From positions 212,859,748-212,923,747 of the forward strand of contig OZ010794.1 in assembly GCA_963932465.1 (NCBI GenBank): DNA of 64,000 bases, in the 5' to 3' direction. The notes under the pieces were generated by a model. It worked only from the letters and a program-made list of their open reading frames with translations, was not told the origin of the DNA and made no database searches. This DNA is from Maratus speciosus. Lineage: Eukaryota > Arthropoda > Arachnida > Araneae > Salticidae. The position numbers and the translations under genes are program-made. This document shows, one piece after another, positions 45,165-57,247 of the stretch. Numbering within the stretch: position 1 is the stretch's first letter; each line of letters opens with the position of its first letter.

Positions 45165-46134
45165 CAGTGTACTCTCGATATCTCGAAATTCGATGACTCG
45201 AAAACCTTGATAAGTCGAAAAATAATTTTCCCCTTGATATTACATACTGCTTCTAATGTTAATTTTAATTCTTATCTCGAAGAGTTTTCTCTCTAAACCT
45301 TGTTATGTCGAATATTTTTCGAAGTAAAAAATGAATTTTTCTGGAAAAATCACCGTCCATTTGTGTCGAAGAAAATAGAGGTGTTCCCAAGAATCTTCTC
45401 ATTATCTCTGTAAGGGGTCAGGGACAATTCCGATATTTCCATCTGGTCACTTAAACGGCAAAGATGGAAAACAAGCCTTTCCTTGTCATATGAATAGCAT
45501 TTTTCTATGTAATGCTCGGAATACATTGAAAACGATGACTTTACTGCTATTTTTCTAACAGAAAAATTGGTTGAAGAACAATATCAAAAGAGAAGTCACC
45601 AGGCTACGATACTGGACTTCGCTGCAACAGAAGCATTATTTAAATTAATATAACTCTACAGAAAAACCCTCAGTTTTGACAAATTAAGTTATGATTAATA
45701 CTCTCAAGGCTTATATGCCTATAATTAATTAAAAAATATATATCATCTAAAAAAAACATCCTTTTATACCATTTTTCATAAATTGCAGAGAAAAAAATAT
45801 TACAATTTTGCTCATTGGCTCGGCGGTCAGGAAGTTAAGAAATTCTAGCAATGTAAATTCATTTATGTATTTACTAATTCTTTTCCACTTAATGTAATTA
45901 TTTTCTACTATTTAAAAAATTAAAATTATCACCTTGTATTTAGACTTATTGTCAACAATCATGACATATTTATACTTATCCTCGTTTATCATAACTCTAA
46001 TTTTTATATTATTCCGTATCTTGTGTTTTCGCGTGACTTTTTATGTTTTAGTTATGACCTTGTTATCTCGAAAACTCGCTACCTCGAAAATTTTTTTAGC
46101 GTCCCTTCGACTTCGAGATATCGAGAGTATACTG
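45165..46134 (+). mobile_element. Tigger-type element inserted in Penelope
   Basis: TA at 45163-45164 and 46135-46136; ends CAGTGTACTCTCGATATCTC and CAGTATACTCTCGATATCTC, with subterminal CTCGAAAA repeats. The interior keeps FLTEKLVEEQYQKRSHQATI followed by LDFAATEALFKLI (about 45554-45652), a Tigger-like C-terminal stretch. Removing the element restores SYDCIGKFKNINSS in the reverse transcriptase. The part at about 45690-45838 resembles one half of the TTAA MITE at 49991-50254. Confidence 0.8.
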
Positions 46135-47180
46135 TATTGGTAAATTTAAAAATATTAACTCATCCAATTGTTCTATGCTTTCTGTTGGTATCAAATCTTT
46201 ATTTACGAATGTACCAATTCATGGTGCTCTTACATGCTTGGAAAAAAGATGACGTGAATTTCATTTCTCTGATATTGAAGTCCAACATTTTGTTAATTTA
46301 ACTAAAATTTGCATTACTCAAACTACTTTCGAATTTGATAATGAAATCTTCAAACAATCTGACGGCTTAAGTATGGGTAATCCCTTATCTCCAATTCTTT
46401 GTGATATTTATATGCATTATTTTGAGGAGAAATTATTAAATCTGGTTAATTTTAAATGTTGGATTTTTTATGTTGACGATACTTTTGTTTTAGTTGATAA
46501 TCTTTTTGATATTTCTACCATTATTCAAACTGTTAATTCTATCGACCCACATATTCAGTTTACTTTTGAGTTATAAAATTGTAATAAACTTCCTTTTCTT
46601 GATGTTTTAGTTACCAAATGTGACTCTTCTTTCAAAACTTGTGTTTACAGAAAACCTTTTTCTGTCTCTAACCCACCACACGCTCTCTCAAATCATCCTC
46701 TCAACAATAAAAAATCGGTGTTTTTTACGCGTATGTAAATCGTGCTCTCAAAATTTGTTCTGACACGGCATACCTTAAGGGTGAACTTAACTACTTAAAA
46801 AGTGTTGTTTAAATCCTTCTGTTATCAATAATGCTGTGAAGAAATTCAATAGGCCATCTAATAAATCTACTCTTTCCAAATCTGTCAGAAGCAAACCTGA
46901 TAATTTTGTTGTCCTCCATATCTATCCTCCTTTATTTATCAAATTAGCTAAAGTTTTACGTCGTTTCAATTTTAACGTTATCTTTAAACCTATGAATAAA
47001 TTAAAATTAACCTCCACTAAATCTCCTGTTCCTGATCTTTGTAAATGGGGAATTTATAATGTTCCTTGTAACAGCTGTGATTTATCTTATATTGGTCAAA
47101 CTAAAAGAAATCTTAAAATCTGTTTAAAAGAACACTCTCATTATGTAATTAATCAAGAAATTTCTAAATCTTCTATTAAT

Positions 47181-48270
47181 CTATTCTAAATCTTATATCT
47201 AAATCTGCGCTGGACCATTTTTCAAATAAACCTTCAATCAAACGAAATGGAAAATCCGTCCCTGTATTTTAAATTAATATGGACCTTCACCTGCAAGGTC
47301 CTTCCGCATTTTCTGAATACGCATCGGACGCAATTGCGCTATTATATTATTTGATGCGTTAGACGAAATACGGGCAATTCAGGAGCAACTCTTTAGTACG
47401 CATGTAGAGTTTTGGAGGGAAATGCTGCCTTTACGATCATATCGCCACGCTACTGAAAAAGAGAGAATTACAATGTCTGCAGAAATTGACCATTTAACTT
47501 AAAGAATGTTCGGGTTATTCACTTTCGTTTGTTAGTTCTTTTACTCCGGGCTTCTCAGCTTGGTATTTTGTGTGGATCTGATAACATAAATGCAATCACT
47601 CTCTACGTTACATTATATTTGGTAATATACCTCTTCTTTTGCCAGGTTTTCTCTATAGTTTCTTATCTTCGATTTCCTGTAGAGTAAATACAATCAAAAC
47701 AGTATTTACCTTTTATATTTTAAAATATGTGAATCGTGTAAAAGTGGATATTTAAAGAGGAATTGTGTGAATAAAATTTAAATAATGTCATTTTAACTGC
47801 CGTTTCTTTTTACATACCAGTTTTAATCATGCAATTATTAACCTAGGAAAATAACCTCGATAACTAATTCAAATAGAAAACTAAACCTCTAGTTTTCATT
47901 CAATAAAATCTTCCCAACCATCCGTAATCGGATCTACAACCAAGTCTGATGTGAAATGTTAGAAATCTTCGTAACGGTATGGCTAAAAATGTACCAGGCT
48001 TAGCTACAAAACAGAGTTAATTGCGTTCCAAACTACATTCCATTAAATAATGTCAAATTGGTGTTGATTGAATTTTAGATCTTTCACTATCAAAACTCTT
48101 TGCAAATGATAAATAATTTAGTTATGCAAAATTTTTAGTTGTGACCATTTTTGGCAAACCGAAGATTTTTTCGCATTTCACTAATGAGCGCAATAAGACG
48201 GAAAAATAAACATGCTTTTATTTTCAAGACGTCATTATTCATCAGTTTGTTGCCTAAATAAAACTAAAAA
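47181..48270. other. No gene recognised
   Basis: 47230-47480 is less AT-rich (CTGCAAGGTCCTTCCGC, GCATCGGACGCAATTGCGC) but gives no sustained frame. Possibly the edge of another repeat. Confidence 0.35.
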
Positions 48271-48700
48271 CGTTAATTTGTGACTATGATCAGCTGCTCG
48301 GGCTGTGCATCAACCAAAATTTCTTGATAATGATTGAAATTTTATTTGAATCTGAGGTACTTTTTTTTAAAACCTAGGGTAAATGAACAAATATTGTTCC
48401 ATTGGCCACCTTTGGCATTTAAAAGTTTTTTTTTTTTTTTAATACATTCACAGTAATGCTTTTTTAGTGATAGTAAAATAAACCTAAAATTTGTCACTAC
48501 GATCAGCTGATCGGGCTGTGCATCAGCCAAAATTTTATAATGATTGAAATTTTAATTGAATTTGAAGTACTTTTTTTTAAAAAACCTAAGCTAAATGTAC
48601 AAATATTGTTCCACTGGCTACTTTTGGCATTTGAATTTTTTTTTTTTTTTTGTACATTCAAATTGATGCTTTTTTAGTGATAGTAAAATAACTGCACATG
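48271..48700 (+). repeat. Tandem duplication, two ~215-bp units
   Basis: Unit 1 (from about 48273) and unit 2 (from about 48488) share TCAGCTG(C/A)TCGGGCTGTGCA, TGATTGAAATTTTA, ACAAATATTGTTCCA and TGCTTTTTTAGTGATAGTAA, with poly-T runs of different length. Non-coding. Confidence 0.8.
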
Positions 48701-49986
48701 AAAAATATCTATTACAAAATCTACTTTTGTCCGTTTATTCCATAATAAAAAAAACATAAATTTACTAATCGCTAATTAATAAAAATATAAATTTCGTGTA
48801 ATCTTCTAAAATCGGATTTACCGTCCATGGTTCCTTTCAAATATAAACCTATCTTCCAACACTATATAGTAAATTCGCCAATTGTAAGGTAGCTGATTGT
48901 GGAAGATTCATCCAATATCTTTTTATAACATTTCTAAAAGAAGGGAAGCTATGAAAAAAAAAAGAAATGACGAATGAAATGGAATATCTAAAAGTGATTT
49001 CAGAAAGCAATTTTTATTGCAAAATGTAATTTTTCGTGATAGAAATAACGCATAATTGCTTGCATTTTCTTAAGAATAATCTTTACTACCTAACATTTGT
49101 ATAAGGGAACGTTTGTATAAGGGAAATTGGCGATATGTTTTTTATTAAAAAAAGAATGGACAATATTAGCTAATCTGGCTTCGAGGTTATAAAAGTCACA
49201 AATTTGGGGAAAACTAACCGACATGCTTTCGCACTAAAGTATGGTGAGAAATTTTTTAAATGTCTAAAATTAAATTATTTTACAATATGTATGTGCGTGT
49301 ATGGGAGACATTTATACTAAAATTAAAACATTTGACTCCATTTTTAAAATATTAATTGCTATTTATATATTATACATTTGAATTTTTAAAAAATACTCAA
49401 AAAATGCTTTCGTACACTTGCAAAATCACCTTTATTGTAAACATCGCGTGAACCCAATTCACGCTTACGTCTTTTTGGCTTAAAATCAAATTGTTTGGCG
49501 ACAAAAGTGAACTCAAAAATCACAAATAAACATATAACATGTAAATCAAAAGTACCATAATTTTTACAATTACATCTGCTAGTTTCGTCTGTGAGTCACG
49601 TGATGGAAGAGTTAGAAATAAAAAAGAACAAATCAAAAACAAAATTGTTACCACAAGGAAGGTCTCCTTAAAGAGTATACTCAAATTATTTTGAAAAGAA
49701 AAATGCTTTTAAAACTACTCATGTATGTAGTAAAACATCAGTCAAATTTGGCGGCGGAATCTGAGTAAAAATCTGAAAAAAATCTATATATATATTCGAG
49801 TATTTGGCTCAAAAAAAAAGAAAAAAAGAAACGAACGTTCCACGCTATTTTGCTAACCAACACATTTCCATCCCAAATGCAAGATGTTTAAATGCATTTG
49901 AAAATTGCTTGTTAAATAAGTGTTTAAAAGCCCATAACTCAATGAATTTAAACTTAAACGAAGGATTAGCGTATTAATTTTTATCT
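48701..49986. other. AT-rich, nothing recognised
   Basis: No repeat end or gene could be supported. Confidence 0.4.
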
Positions 49987-49990
49987 TTAA

Positions 49991-50254
49991 CCCCCTCACT
50001 GACAAGCCCGTGTTAATACGTTCACGAAGCTCCAGGTTTCACTGCAATACAAGCAATATTTAAAATAATACAATTCTATTTATTTAATGTATTTTTAATA
50101 CATTGAACAATGATTAATACTTCCGAGGATTGCATTCATGTTAGTTATTAAGTTTTTTTATAAAATGTTCAAAGAAACACCTTTTTTAGCATTTAAAACA
50201 AAATGCAGAGAAAACAACATTACAATTTTGCCCTTTTCCAAGACAGTCGGAGGG
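49991..50254. mobile_element. TTAA MITE
   Basis: TTAA at 49987-49990 and 50255-50258; ends CCCCCTCACTGACAAGC and CCCTCCGACTGTCTTGG. The right half also occurs inside the Tigger element at 45165-46134. Confidence 0.75.
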
Positions 50255-50369
50255 TTAAGCGTATATAGTATAAAAAATAGCGTGTTGCAATAGTTATTTA
50301 ATTTTACATGGCTTCACCGACTGGAAATGTTTTAAGGATACTATTTGATTATTCATTCAACCAATTTCG

Positions 50370-50477
50370 CCAAATTATATAAATTGCCAAACTATTCGCT
50401 AAATTATATAAATTGCCAAACTATTCGCCAAATTATATAAATTGCCAAACTACTCGCCAAATTATACAAATTGACAA
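50370..50477 (+). repeat. Minisatellite, 29-bp unit, about 3.7 copies
   Basis: Units CAAATTATATAAATTGCC + AAACTATTCGC at 50371, 50400, 50429 and 50458, with few changes; the last is partial. Confidence 0.85.
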
Positions 50478-50482
50478 AATTT

Positions 50483-51744
50483 TTATTTTAAGCAACGAAA
50501 GAATAAATAAATTTTTAAACATTAATCAAATTACAAATGGAAGTGAAATTAAAAATCACTTGATGACGCAACAAAAACGTGTACCGTGTTTAATGTCAAG
50601 TGAATGTAAAATTTACGATCAGCTATTATTGGCATTTAATCTTATAGTTTGGCGATAGTTATTTTGTCGACGGGATAATGAAGTAGTACCGTTTTAAGTT
50701 TGTTTTAAAAGTAGCTGTCTAATTGAAAATGCTACCATTAAACATTTTATATTAAATACTTGTTTCCATGGCAAGAATAACCTTCATTTCTTGTTTCTGA
50801 TACTAACAATATCGAAGTCAAATTGCCAATGTTCCGAATCGGACATTAATTTTGAATTTGGAAAAAAATTAATAAACCGAAATTTTGTTTTAAACCGTAT
50901 AATTCGATAATAAAATTTTAATATATACACGTATAAAGGTATATGAGAAAAATGTAGTAATAAAAATGTATTTATTTAAGTTAAACTTAATCTAACTATC
51001 TTCGTATGCAGAGTAGAAAAAAGGTTTTACTTAAAAATTATTTATGATAAAAAAGTATCATTCAAAATTTTACTGTGCCGCCAACCAGCATTAAATCGCC
51101 AACAAAATTAAATTTTCATTTTTTTTTTTACAAACGTTAAATAGAGGTTCTGCGGATTTTTTTTATAAACATATATGTCACGAGAACAATCTTCTATATA
51201 TTCCTCATGAGAAGATATTTTTTCAAATATTTCTGAGCATGCACTTATCGAAACTTCCTTGATATCATCCTATTAATTTTTCAGATGCATTTTTCTTAAC
51301 CTGACGCAAAAGATAAAGAGCCAAATCTTATTTCAATTGCAATATTTTAGCTGAGTTATTTTTTAAGCACTACGAACATTCCCTTTCACGTTTAAATTAA
51401 ACATTTTCGTTTTTTAATATTATCACTCATTAAAACGGATTTTCTTCTTCTTTTTTTCTTCCTTCTTTTTTTAATTAAAATTAGTAACAGTTTTTTCTTT
51501 TTTGTTTCGAGGTGTAATAGCTGTTTAAATTTTTTTTATCAACGATAAATTTCGCCAAGAAATAAAATGGTAAACCTTATCGTCCAAAATAACAGAACTT
51601 TTCGTGATAATTCTGTCACTAATCTAGGTAGAATGAAGTGTTATAGCTTAAAACATTTCCTGAAACGATACCTATCTAACAGTATAAGATTCGTAAAAAT
51701 TCATGCAGTAGAACTGGAAATCTAGGCGTTCGGAACGAAATTTC
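50483..51744. other. AT-rich, nothing recognised
   Basis: Contains a pyrimidine-rich stretch at about 51430-51500. No gene or repeat end supported. Confidence 0.4.
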
Positions 51745-51976
51745 CATTTGGATTATATATATATAACAGATTTACTAATTTTAATATTTTAGCGTAAAAT
51801 AGCCTCACGACAGTAGTTTTTACTTGTATTGCAGATGTGCAATGGAATAAAAGATTGCCGTGTTATATGAAAAATATATCTCTGATTTTTTTTCATTGTT
51901 GTTCCTGTGTAATAAACCTTTCAGAGAATCATATATAATTTTTTCGAAACAAAATAATAAATCGTGCATTTAAGGG
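51745..51976. mobile_element. Right half of the CCCTTTAGTGCGC TTAA MITE
   Basis: Matches 21140-21367 and, inverted, 60604-60800 (GATTTTTTT..CAT, CCTTTCAGAGAATCATA). Ends CATTTAAGGG then TTAA (51977-51980). The other half is absent. Confidence 0.7.
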
Positions 51977-51980
51977 TTAA

Positions 51981-53589
51981 AAGATGGGAAACACTGAAAT
52001 GAGAAGTTTGTTTTTAAGATCGTAATGTTTAATTTAAGGAATTGTACGAGTTGAAACAAATGATTTACTTGTTTTAAATCTGAATTCATCTGGGTTACCG
52101 TTTTATAAATTTCTATGTTGCGTAGCTCAAGTGAAGACAAAGATTTTAGTGTTCAGATATCTGGAAAGAAATCAGAAGATTCCATTTTTTTCTGATGTTT
52201 TTGACTCCAAAAAATCGGAAACTGAAGATAGTGATGATGACCCAATATTACGCGCTTCCATGCTTGCAAGTCAAATCGGAGCATAAGATTAACGTTTCGT
52301 TTGAAGCTATTTCGGGTATTTTGCAGTACTATAGACATTTTATAAATGATGAATTGGCGGATAATATTGCAATCGAAACTAATCGCTATGATGAGAAATG
52401 GAGAAATGTTGTTTGAGAAAAAAGAGAGGAAGGCAGGTTGGAATGACAACCTATTTCTTAAAATCTAATGCTGTTGATTTTTGCTCTTACTACTGTTGAA
52501 AAAATTGTAAAAAAAAAAAAAAAAAAAATAGTAAAAGTAAAAGTTAAAGAAAATGTACTTTGGACAACACTTTATTTGTTAAAGCCCCATTTTTCGCGAT
52601 ATTATGACGTACAATAGGTACAGCGAATAAAAAAAAAAAATACATTTTTGGAATAACGAAGCTCACAATCCTCAAAATCCACCTAATCAAAAACTGTACA
52701 AAACTTCGACTGTTTGTGCGCATCTGAATGACTTGTATAGAAGAATAATTGTCAAAATCAAGTCGTTTATGTGAACACCATTTTCTGGATATGATGACCC
52801 CTAGGGACAAAACCTTACACAGAATGAAAAATTTGTTCTTCCCATGAGAATAAATATGGAAACAAAATTATAAAATAAACCAAATACGAATGAAAGACTG
52901 TAATGTAGGACAATGTCATGCTTCAAAGTTTTCCTTACATTGAAAATTTACTAAATTTTGAAAAATATATTGAATGGCGATTTTCAAATTAAATTCGAAT
53001 GGAATTATCGTCCATGTAGTAATATAAAAAATTATTTCATTTATATATGTCTATTTGCTTAAAATGAAACCACAGGTTGCAGCATTGCATCGAAGCTTCT
53101 CTGTACGTCATGTGTGCACAATACAATCAAATAAAAGATAAATAAAATTGGAAGATTAAAAAATTTTATCCATCCTAAACACTTTTAGGAACAAAGACCC
53201 TTCATGGCTTAAATATCTTAATAAAGGATTGACATCGGAATTTATGTACAGATTTATTTCGATATAAGAAAGAGCCAAATTTCGCAAATTTACTAAAGAA
53301 AAATTTTTGTATTACATTTCTGGGACTATTGGACTTTTGGGTATTAAAATTAAGGGCTTTCATATGCTTCAAACCAACCTTAAAAGGGTTAAATATTAAG
53401 AAAATACCCTGTTTCTTATACTAATGAACTCAGAATTTTATGAATAATAAAATCGGGCAATAAAAAAAATCGACGATTTTTGAAGGGATTTTCCCAAAAT
53501 TACGCGACGATTAAGGGGTTAACTTAGTTCTGCGCGATCTAGATTTATTTATTAGATGGTACGAATCAAAATATTTTCATTTCGTACCG
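51981..53589. other. No gene; two worn MITE ends
   Basis: 53200-53388 ends TTAAAAGGG-TTAA and resembles the TTAA MITE at 25663-25875. GACGATTAAGGGG-TTAA at 53509-53522 is another lone end. The 98-codon frame at 52153-52449 (minus) has no recognisable domain. Confidence 0.4.
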
Positions 53590-53593
53590 TTAA

Positions 53594-55437
53594 CCCTCTA
53601 ATGCATGACTTTATATTTTTTCTTAAAAATATATATATATTTGCTTCCTTGACGGCCATAAATTACGGGAACAAACATTGAAAAATTTTTCACTCTTATA
53701 TTTTTTAGTATTTTGAAGTTTTTAAAATTGTTACCAAATGGCAACACCATGCATTAACCCATAAAAATTTTCTTGAACTTTTCCAACTAGCAACACTGTG
53801 CTGTTTTATTGCAGTTTTTTTATTTTTTGTAAATTATAAGATTTAAATGCATATAATACTTTACATACACTTAGAAAAATGAAATTATATATATATATGT
53901 ATATATGTATGTATGTATGTATATACGTATATATATATAATAATTTTAATTCAAAATTTAACTTACCAGTCGTATAACAATATTAACCAAAATTCTAAAT
54001 AAAGACGGCATGCAATAATATTATGCATTAATTGTTATCCATCAACAAAATAATAATGGTACAAATTATAAATTCTAAAATATTAAATGAACATATGAAG
54101 TTAGATGCTACAATAGAATCATTTTTAATTTATAAATGAATAAGAAAATATGCTGTACTGATACAGAACACAATAGAAGTATTGTGAAAAATATAATAAA
54201 ATAAATACATAATAAAATGCGGAAAAGCAGCCATATTTATCCTCTATTTTAAACCAATTGAAATCATTTAAAATTTAAAAACCAAAATGGGCTTATAAAG
54301 TGTAATATCACATGCAAAATACAATGAAAAAATCATAGTCTAATAAAATATACTCCATAAATATACGGGCAATGCAGCAGAATACTACAGAATTTTTTAT
54401 CAATAATGTTTATAAAAGTTATAAATTGTAACCAATAGAACATTTATTGTTTTTGTATTTTGTTAGAGGTACCAAACACTTATTGCATTTTACTCTAGTG
54501 TAACCTATACAGCCCAGAACTTTACACCGATGTTTTTTATCTAAGTGTTGTGGGCAATGATCAGTTTTATCCTTCCTGACAGTTTTAGAAGTTTCATAAA
54601 GCTGAAAACAATGGACTGCTAAGTTGTTACTATAAAATTTTAATCATTGGCTTTTTTGTTTTGATGATGTAACTCGTACCTTCAGGGGGGGGGGGGGGGG
54701 GGGGGCATGGGCACGGAAGCACAAGGGAAGGAGAATAGAGCCTCATTAAATCTGAAAAAGAAATAGTTTGGCCATTTTTTATCATTTGGCTCCCGTTTAA
54801 CAAAAAAACTATATCTGCCATTAGGGGGGACCCTCAAATCGGGAGTCCCGGGGCAGCTGCCAGCAGCGCATGCTTCTGCATTAGCCAGGCCCTGGTTTTA
54901 TAGTAAACTGAGAAGATTTTGTATTTAATAAGAGTCGTTTATCGAGTTAGGGTGACATATGGTGATAAAAGTGAACAAAAATTAAATATCATGCGAACCA
55001 GTTGTGAAACAAACAATGCTCAAAATGTTTACAAAAGCGGAACTCAATCCATGGTGTTGCCAAATGGCAACAAATGTATATTCATGTGCATGCAAATTTT
55101 GTTCCAATAAACATTACTGAAAATTATTTAAAATAACTTTTAAAAGTATATTCTTTTCAGAAATATTTTTTTTCAAATGAAATTCTGCATGTTAAATATT
55201 TTTTATATGAGTTAGAAATCCAACTATGGCTAAGAAAATGGAAGGTATTAAAAGTTGCTTTTTATTTGTAATTTATAAACAACTAATGCCAACTATGATA
55301 CTTTTTATGATCTAAACCTAATTATAGGATCAACATGAATACGAAAAGCATAAATTTGTCAAGAGACAACGGTAAATACACAATAAAGAGGGAAATTTTA
55401 ATATGTTGCCAGTTGGCAACAGCATGCGCTAGAGGTG
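53594..55437 (-). mobile_element. piggyBac-like element 2, decayed
   Basis: TTAA at 53590-53593 and 55438-55441; ends CCCTCTAATGCATG and CACCTCTAGCGCATGC. Subterminal GTTGCCA / TGGCAAC motifs recur near both ends (53737, 55059, 55405). The minus strand keeps the transposase zinc-finger end (54438-54603). A 21-G run lies at 54685-54705. Confidence 0.65.
54438..54603 (-). pseudogene. piggyBac transposase C-terminal cysteine-rich domain
   Basis: The minus strand reads QLYETSKTVRKDKTDHCPQH, then LDKKHRCKVLGCIGYTRVKC, then NKCLVPLTKYKNNKCS. The pattern H..RCKxxGC.GxTRxKCxKC is the C-terminal cysteine-rich domain of piggyBac transposases, which binds the element's internal repeats. No D-D-D catalytic domain was found upstream, so the rest has been lost. 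Confidence 0.7.
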
Positions 55438-55441
55438 TTAA

Positions 55442-55954
55442 AATGCCTTTTTGTTGATATATTTAGCGTTAACTAACTAATCAACTGAAATTTAAACGAT
55501 GCAAACATTCCATGCAATAATGTATAGCAATGGTTTCAAGGCTATCGATAATAAACCTAAAATAAAAATTGTAATTACATCTACAAAGTATGTACATTCT
55601 TTGAATTATAATTAAAGAAAATCAGCTACTTAATATACGTTAATTTAAATTAAACGTTTAAATCGCAAGATTCGTACTCGCGGCGTTTATTCACAAATTT
55701 TGTTACAACGGTTAAATCAGGCATAAAATTCGATTATAACAAATGTGTTAGAAATGTATTTACTCATCCTGCATTATGTTTGGAAATAACTGTTTAAATA
55801 CATTTTAAACCATAATTTTTCAAATGTGTTTCTAATGTAATGGTTAGTATTTTATCTTTAGTAATAGGAAAAAATTGCATTATAATTCAAGTCATTCTTA
55901 TGAATAAGAAAATTCAAAACTTTAAACCATGGAACTATTAATAAAGAGAAACTG
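55442..55954. other. No gene recognised
   Basis: Ordinary AT-rich sequence. Confidence 0.35.
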
Positions 55955-56495
55955 ACACATTCTTAAAATAGCGAAGCTGTAACTGTAACCGCTTACAAAA
56001 GATTTCATTACCGTTGGGGCAAACTGCCAGCAGTAAAATGAAATAGAAATTTTCTCCTTATTTAAACGCCCTGTTGATAAAAAATATCAGTCAGAAATAA
56101 TTGAACAATATATATCCAATTTTACTGGTGGTAGTTTAATTCAGCGGTAGTTATCTCCTGTGTTTCCGCCATATTATGATAATCTGGACAATCTTCTGTC
56201 AGCGTCAGTGAGAAAGATTATAATACCTGGCTAAACTGCCACCAGTAATAAAAATAGAGATTTCTACCATATTTGTGAGATAAATTTTTCATGAATAAGG
56301 CGATTAAATAAGACGAAATTTTCTATTAAAATTTACTGGTAGACGTTTGTCCCGGCTGTAATCAGTAACTGTTTATCTTATTTAAAAAAAACAGCCGCCA
56401 TCGTGTGACAACCTCCACAGTTACTTCATTCTCAACAGGTAGACAATACACTACATGGCTCATCCTCTTTATTATTAACTCCTTTTTTTAACTCA
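55955..56495. mobile_element. FB1 fold-back fragment (uninterrupted copy)
   Basis: Aligns with 2010-3337 of the first FB1 copy. At GTGAGAAAGATTATAATACC (about 56210-56229) it lacks the 730-bp compound SINE block found at 2320-3049, so it acts as an empty-site reference. Ends GGCTCATCCTCTTTATTATT. Confidence 0.6.
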
Positions 56496-56499
56496 TTAA

Positions 56500-56664
56500 C
56501 ACCGGTTGGCGAGAAAACTTACCAATTAAGAAATACAAAATCTTTAAATTTGAAAGCCAGTATTTTAGTAAGGAAATTTTCATATTATCTAATCTCAATC
56601 TTTGAGAAGTTAAATGAGTTAAAATTACAATATGGGAAAACTACTGAGAGCTGGTATATAGGTG
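56500..56664. mobile_element. Short TTAA element, CACC ends
   Basis: TTAA at 56496-56499 and 56665-56668; ends CACCGGTTGGC and CACCTATATACC. 165 bp, weaker inverted repeats than the others. Confidence 0.55.
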
Positions 56665-56668
56665 TTAA

Positions 56669-57243
56669 AAGAAGAGTAAATAATAGTCGTCGTTAATGAG
56701 TTGAATGAGCAAGATACCTAATTTACCTTTATTTGAGCTCCATATTGTTTAGATTTTCAACATCTTCTTGCTGTTTTTTTAGAGTAAGTATGTGTTTCAC
56801 TTTACTAAAATCACTCAAATCACTTTATTCATATCACAATTCGTTAAAAGTTATGAGCTTATAAAACATAATTGACCAAAGTGTTGTTAAAAATTGGTTT
56901 AAAATATGAATGAATTATAAAACGTTAAAAAAGATAAAATATCAGTCTGGATAACAGCCAACTTCAAGTAAAATTAGCTTAATGCACAGTCTCTTATAAG
57001 AATGAATGCCACAAAGCAAATTTCCCATATTTTTCAGAATAAATTTTGTAATAATGTATAACTGCAAAGGACATTTTATGTAGGGTTGGTATAACTTATG
57101 TGGGCGTATTTTGTAATTAATTTTAATATATTACAAAAGAAAATGTACTGGAAATTCTATTTTTAAAAAAATATAAAGAAATGTTTGATTTGTTTATCTG
57201 AAATGAAAGTAGTAAATATTAAAGATTATGATATTTTACTTGT
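56669..57243. other. No gene recognised
   Basis: AT-rich. Nothing supported. Confidence 0.35.
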
Positions 57244-57247
57244 TTAA

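Larger units (their letters stand above)
44280..47180 (+). pseudogene. Penelope-like element (RT + GIY-YIG), interrupted
   Basis: Retroelement polyprotein on the plus strand. Blocks in order: SHILTPEQKSILDLGLIFSQ (N-terminus, about 44290); after a nested MITE, ADKGGRIVLMDK and LLKVHKNNVPLRPIIS (reverse transcriptase); after the 45165-46134 insertion, SLFTNVPIHGAL, then QSDGLSMGNPLSPILCDIYM, FYVDDTFVL (catalytic YVDD), LPFLDVLVTKCDSSFKTC and the GIY-YIG domain GIYNVP..SYIGQTKRNL at 47050-47110. Reverse transcriptase plus C-terminal GIY-YIG is the diagnostic Penelope layout. A missing base near 44833, a TGA near 44988, and stops near 46251, 46574 and 46736 inactivate it. It ends abruptly at about 47180, inside GIY-YIG. 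Confidence 0.85.

Noticed and set aside
50370..50477. CRISPR-like array
   Set aside because: Direct 29-bp units without spacers in a eukaryotic AT-rich context: an ordinary minisatellite.
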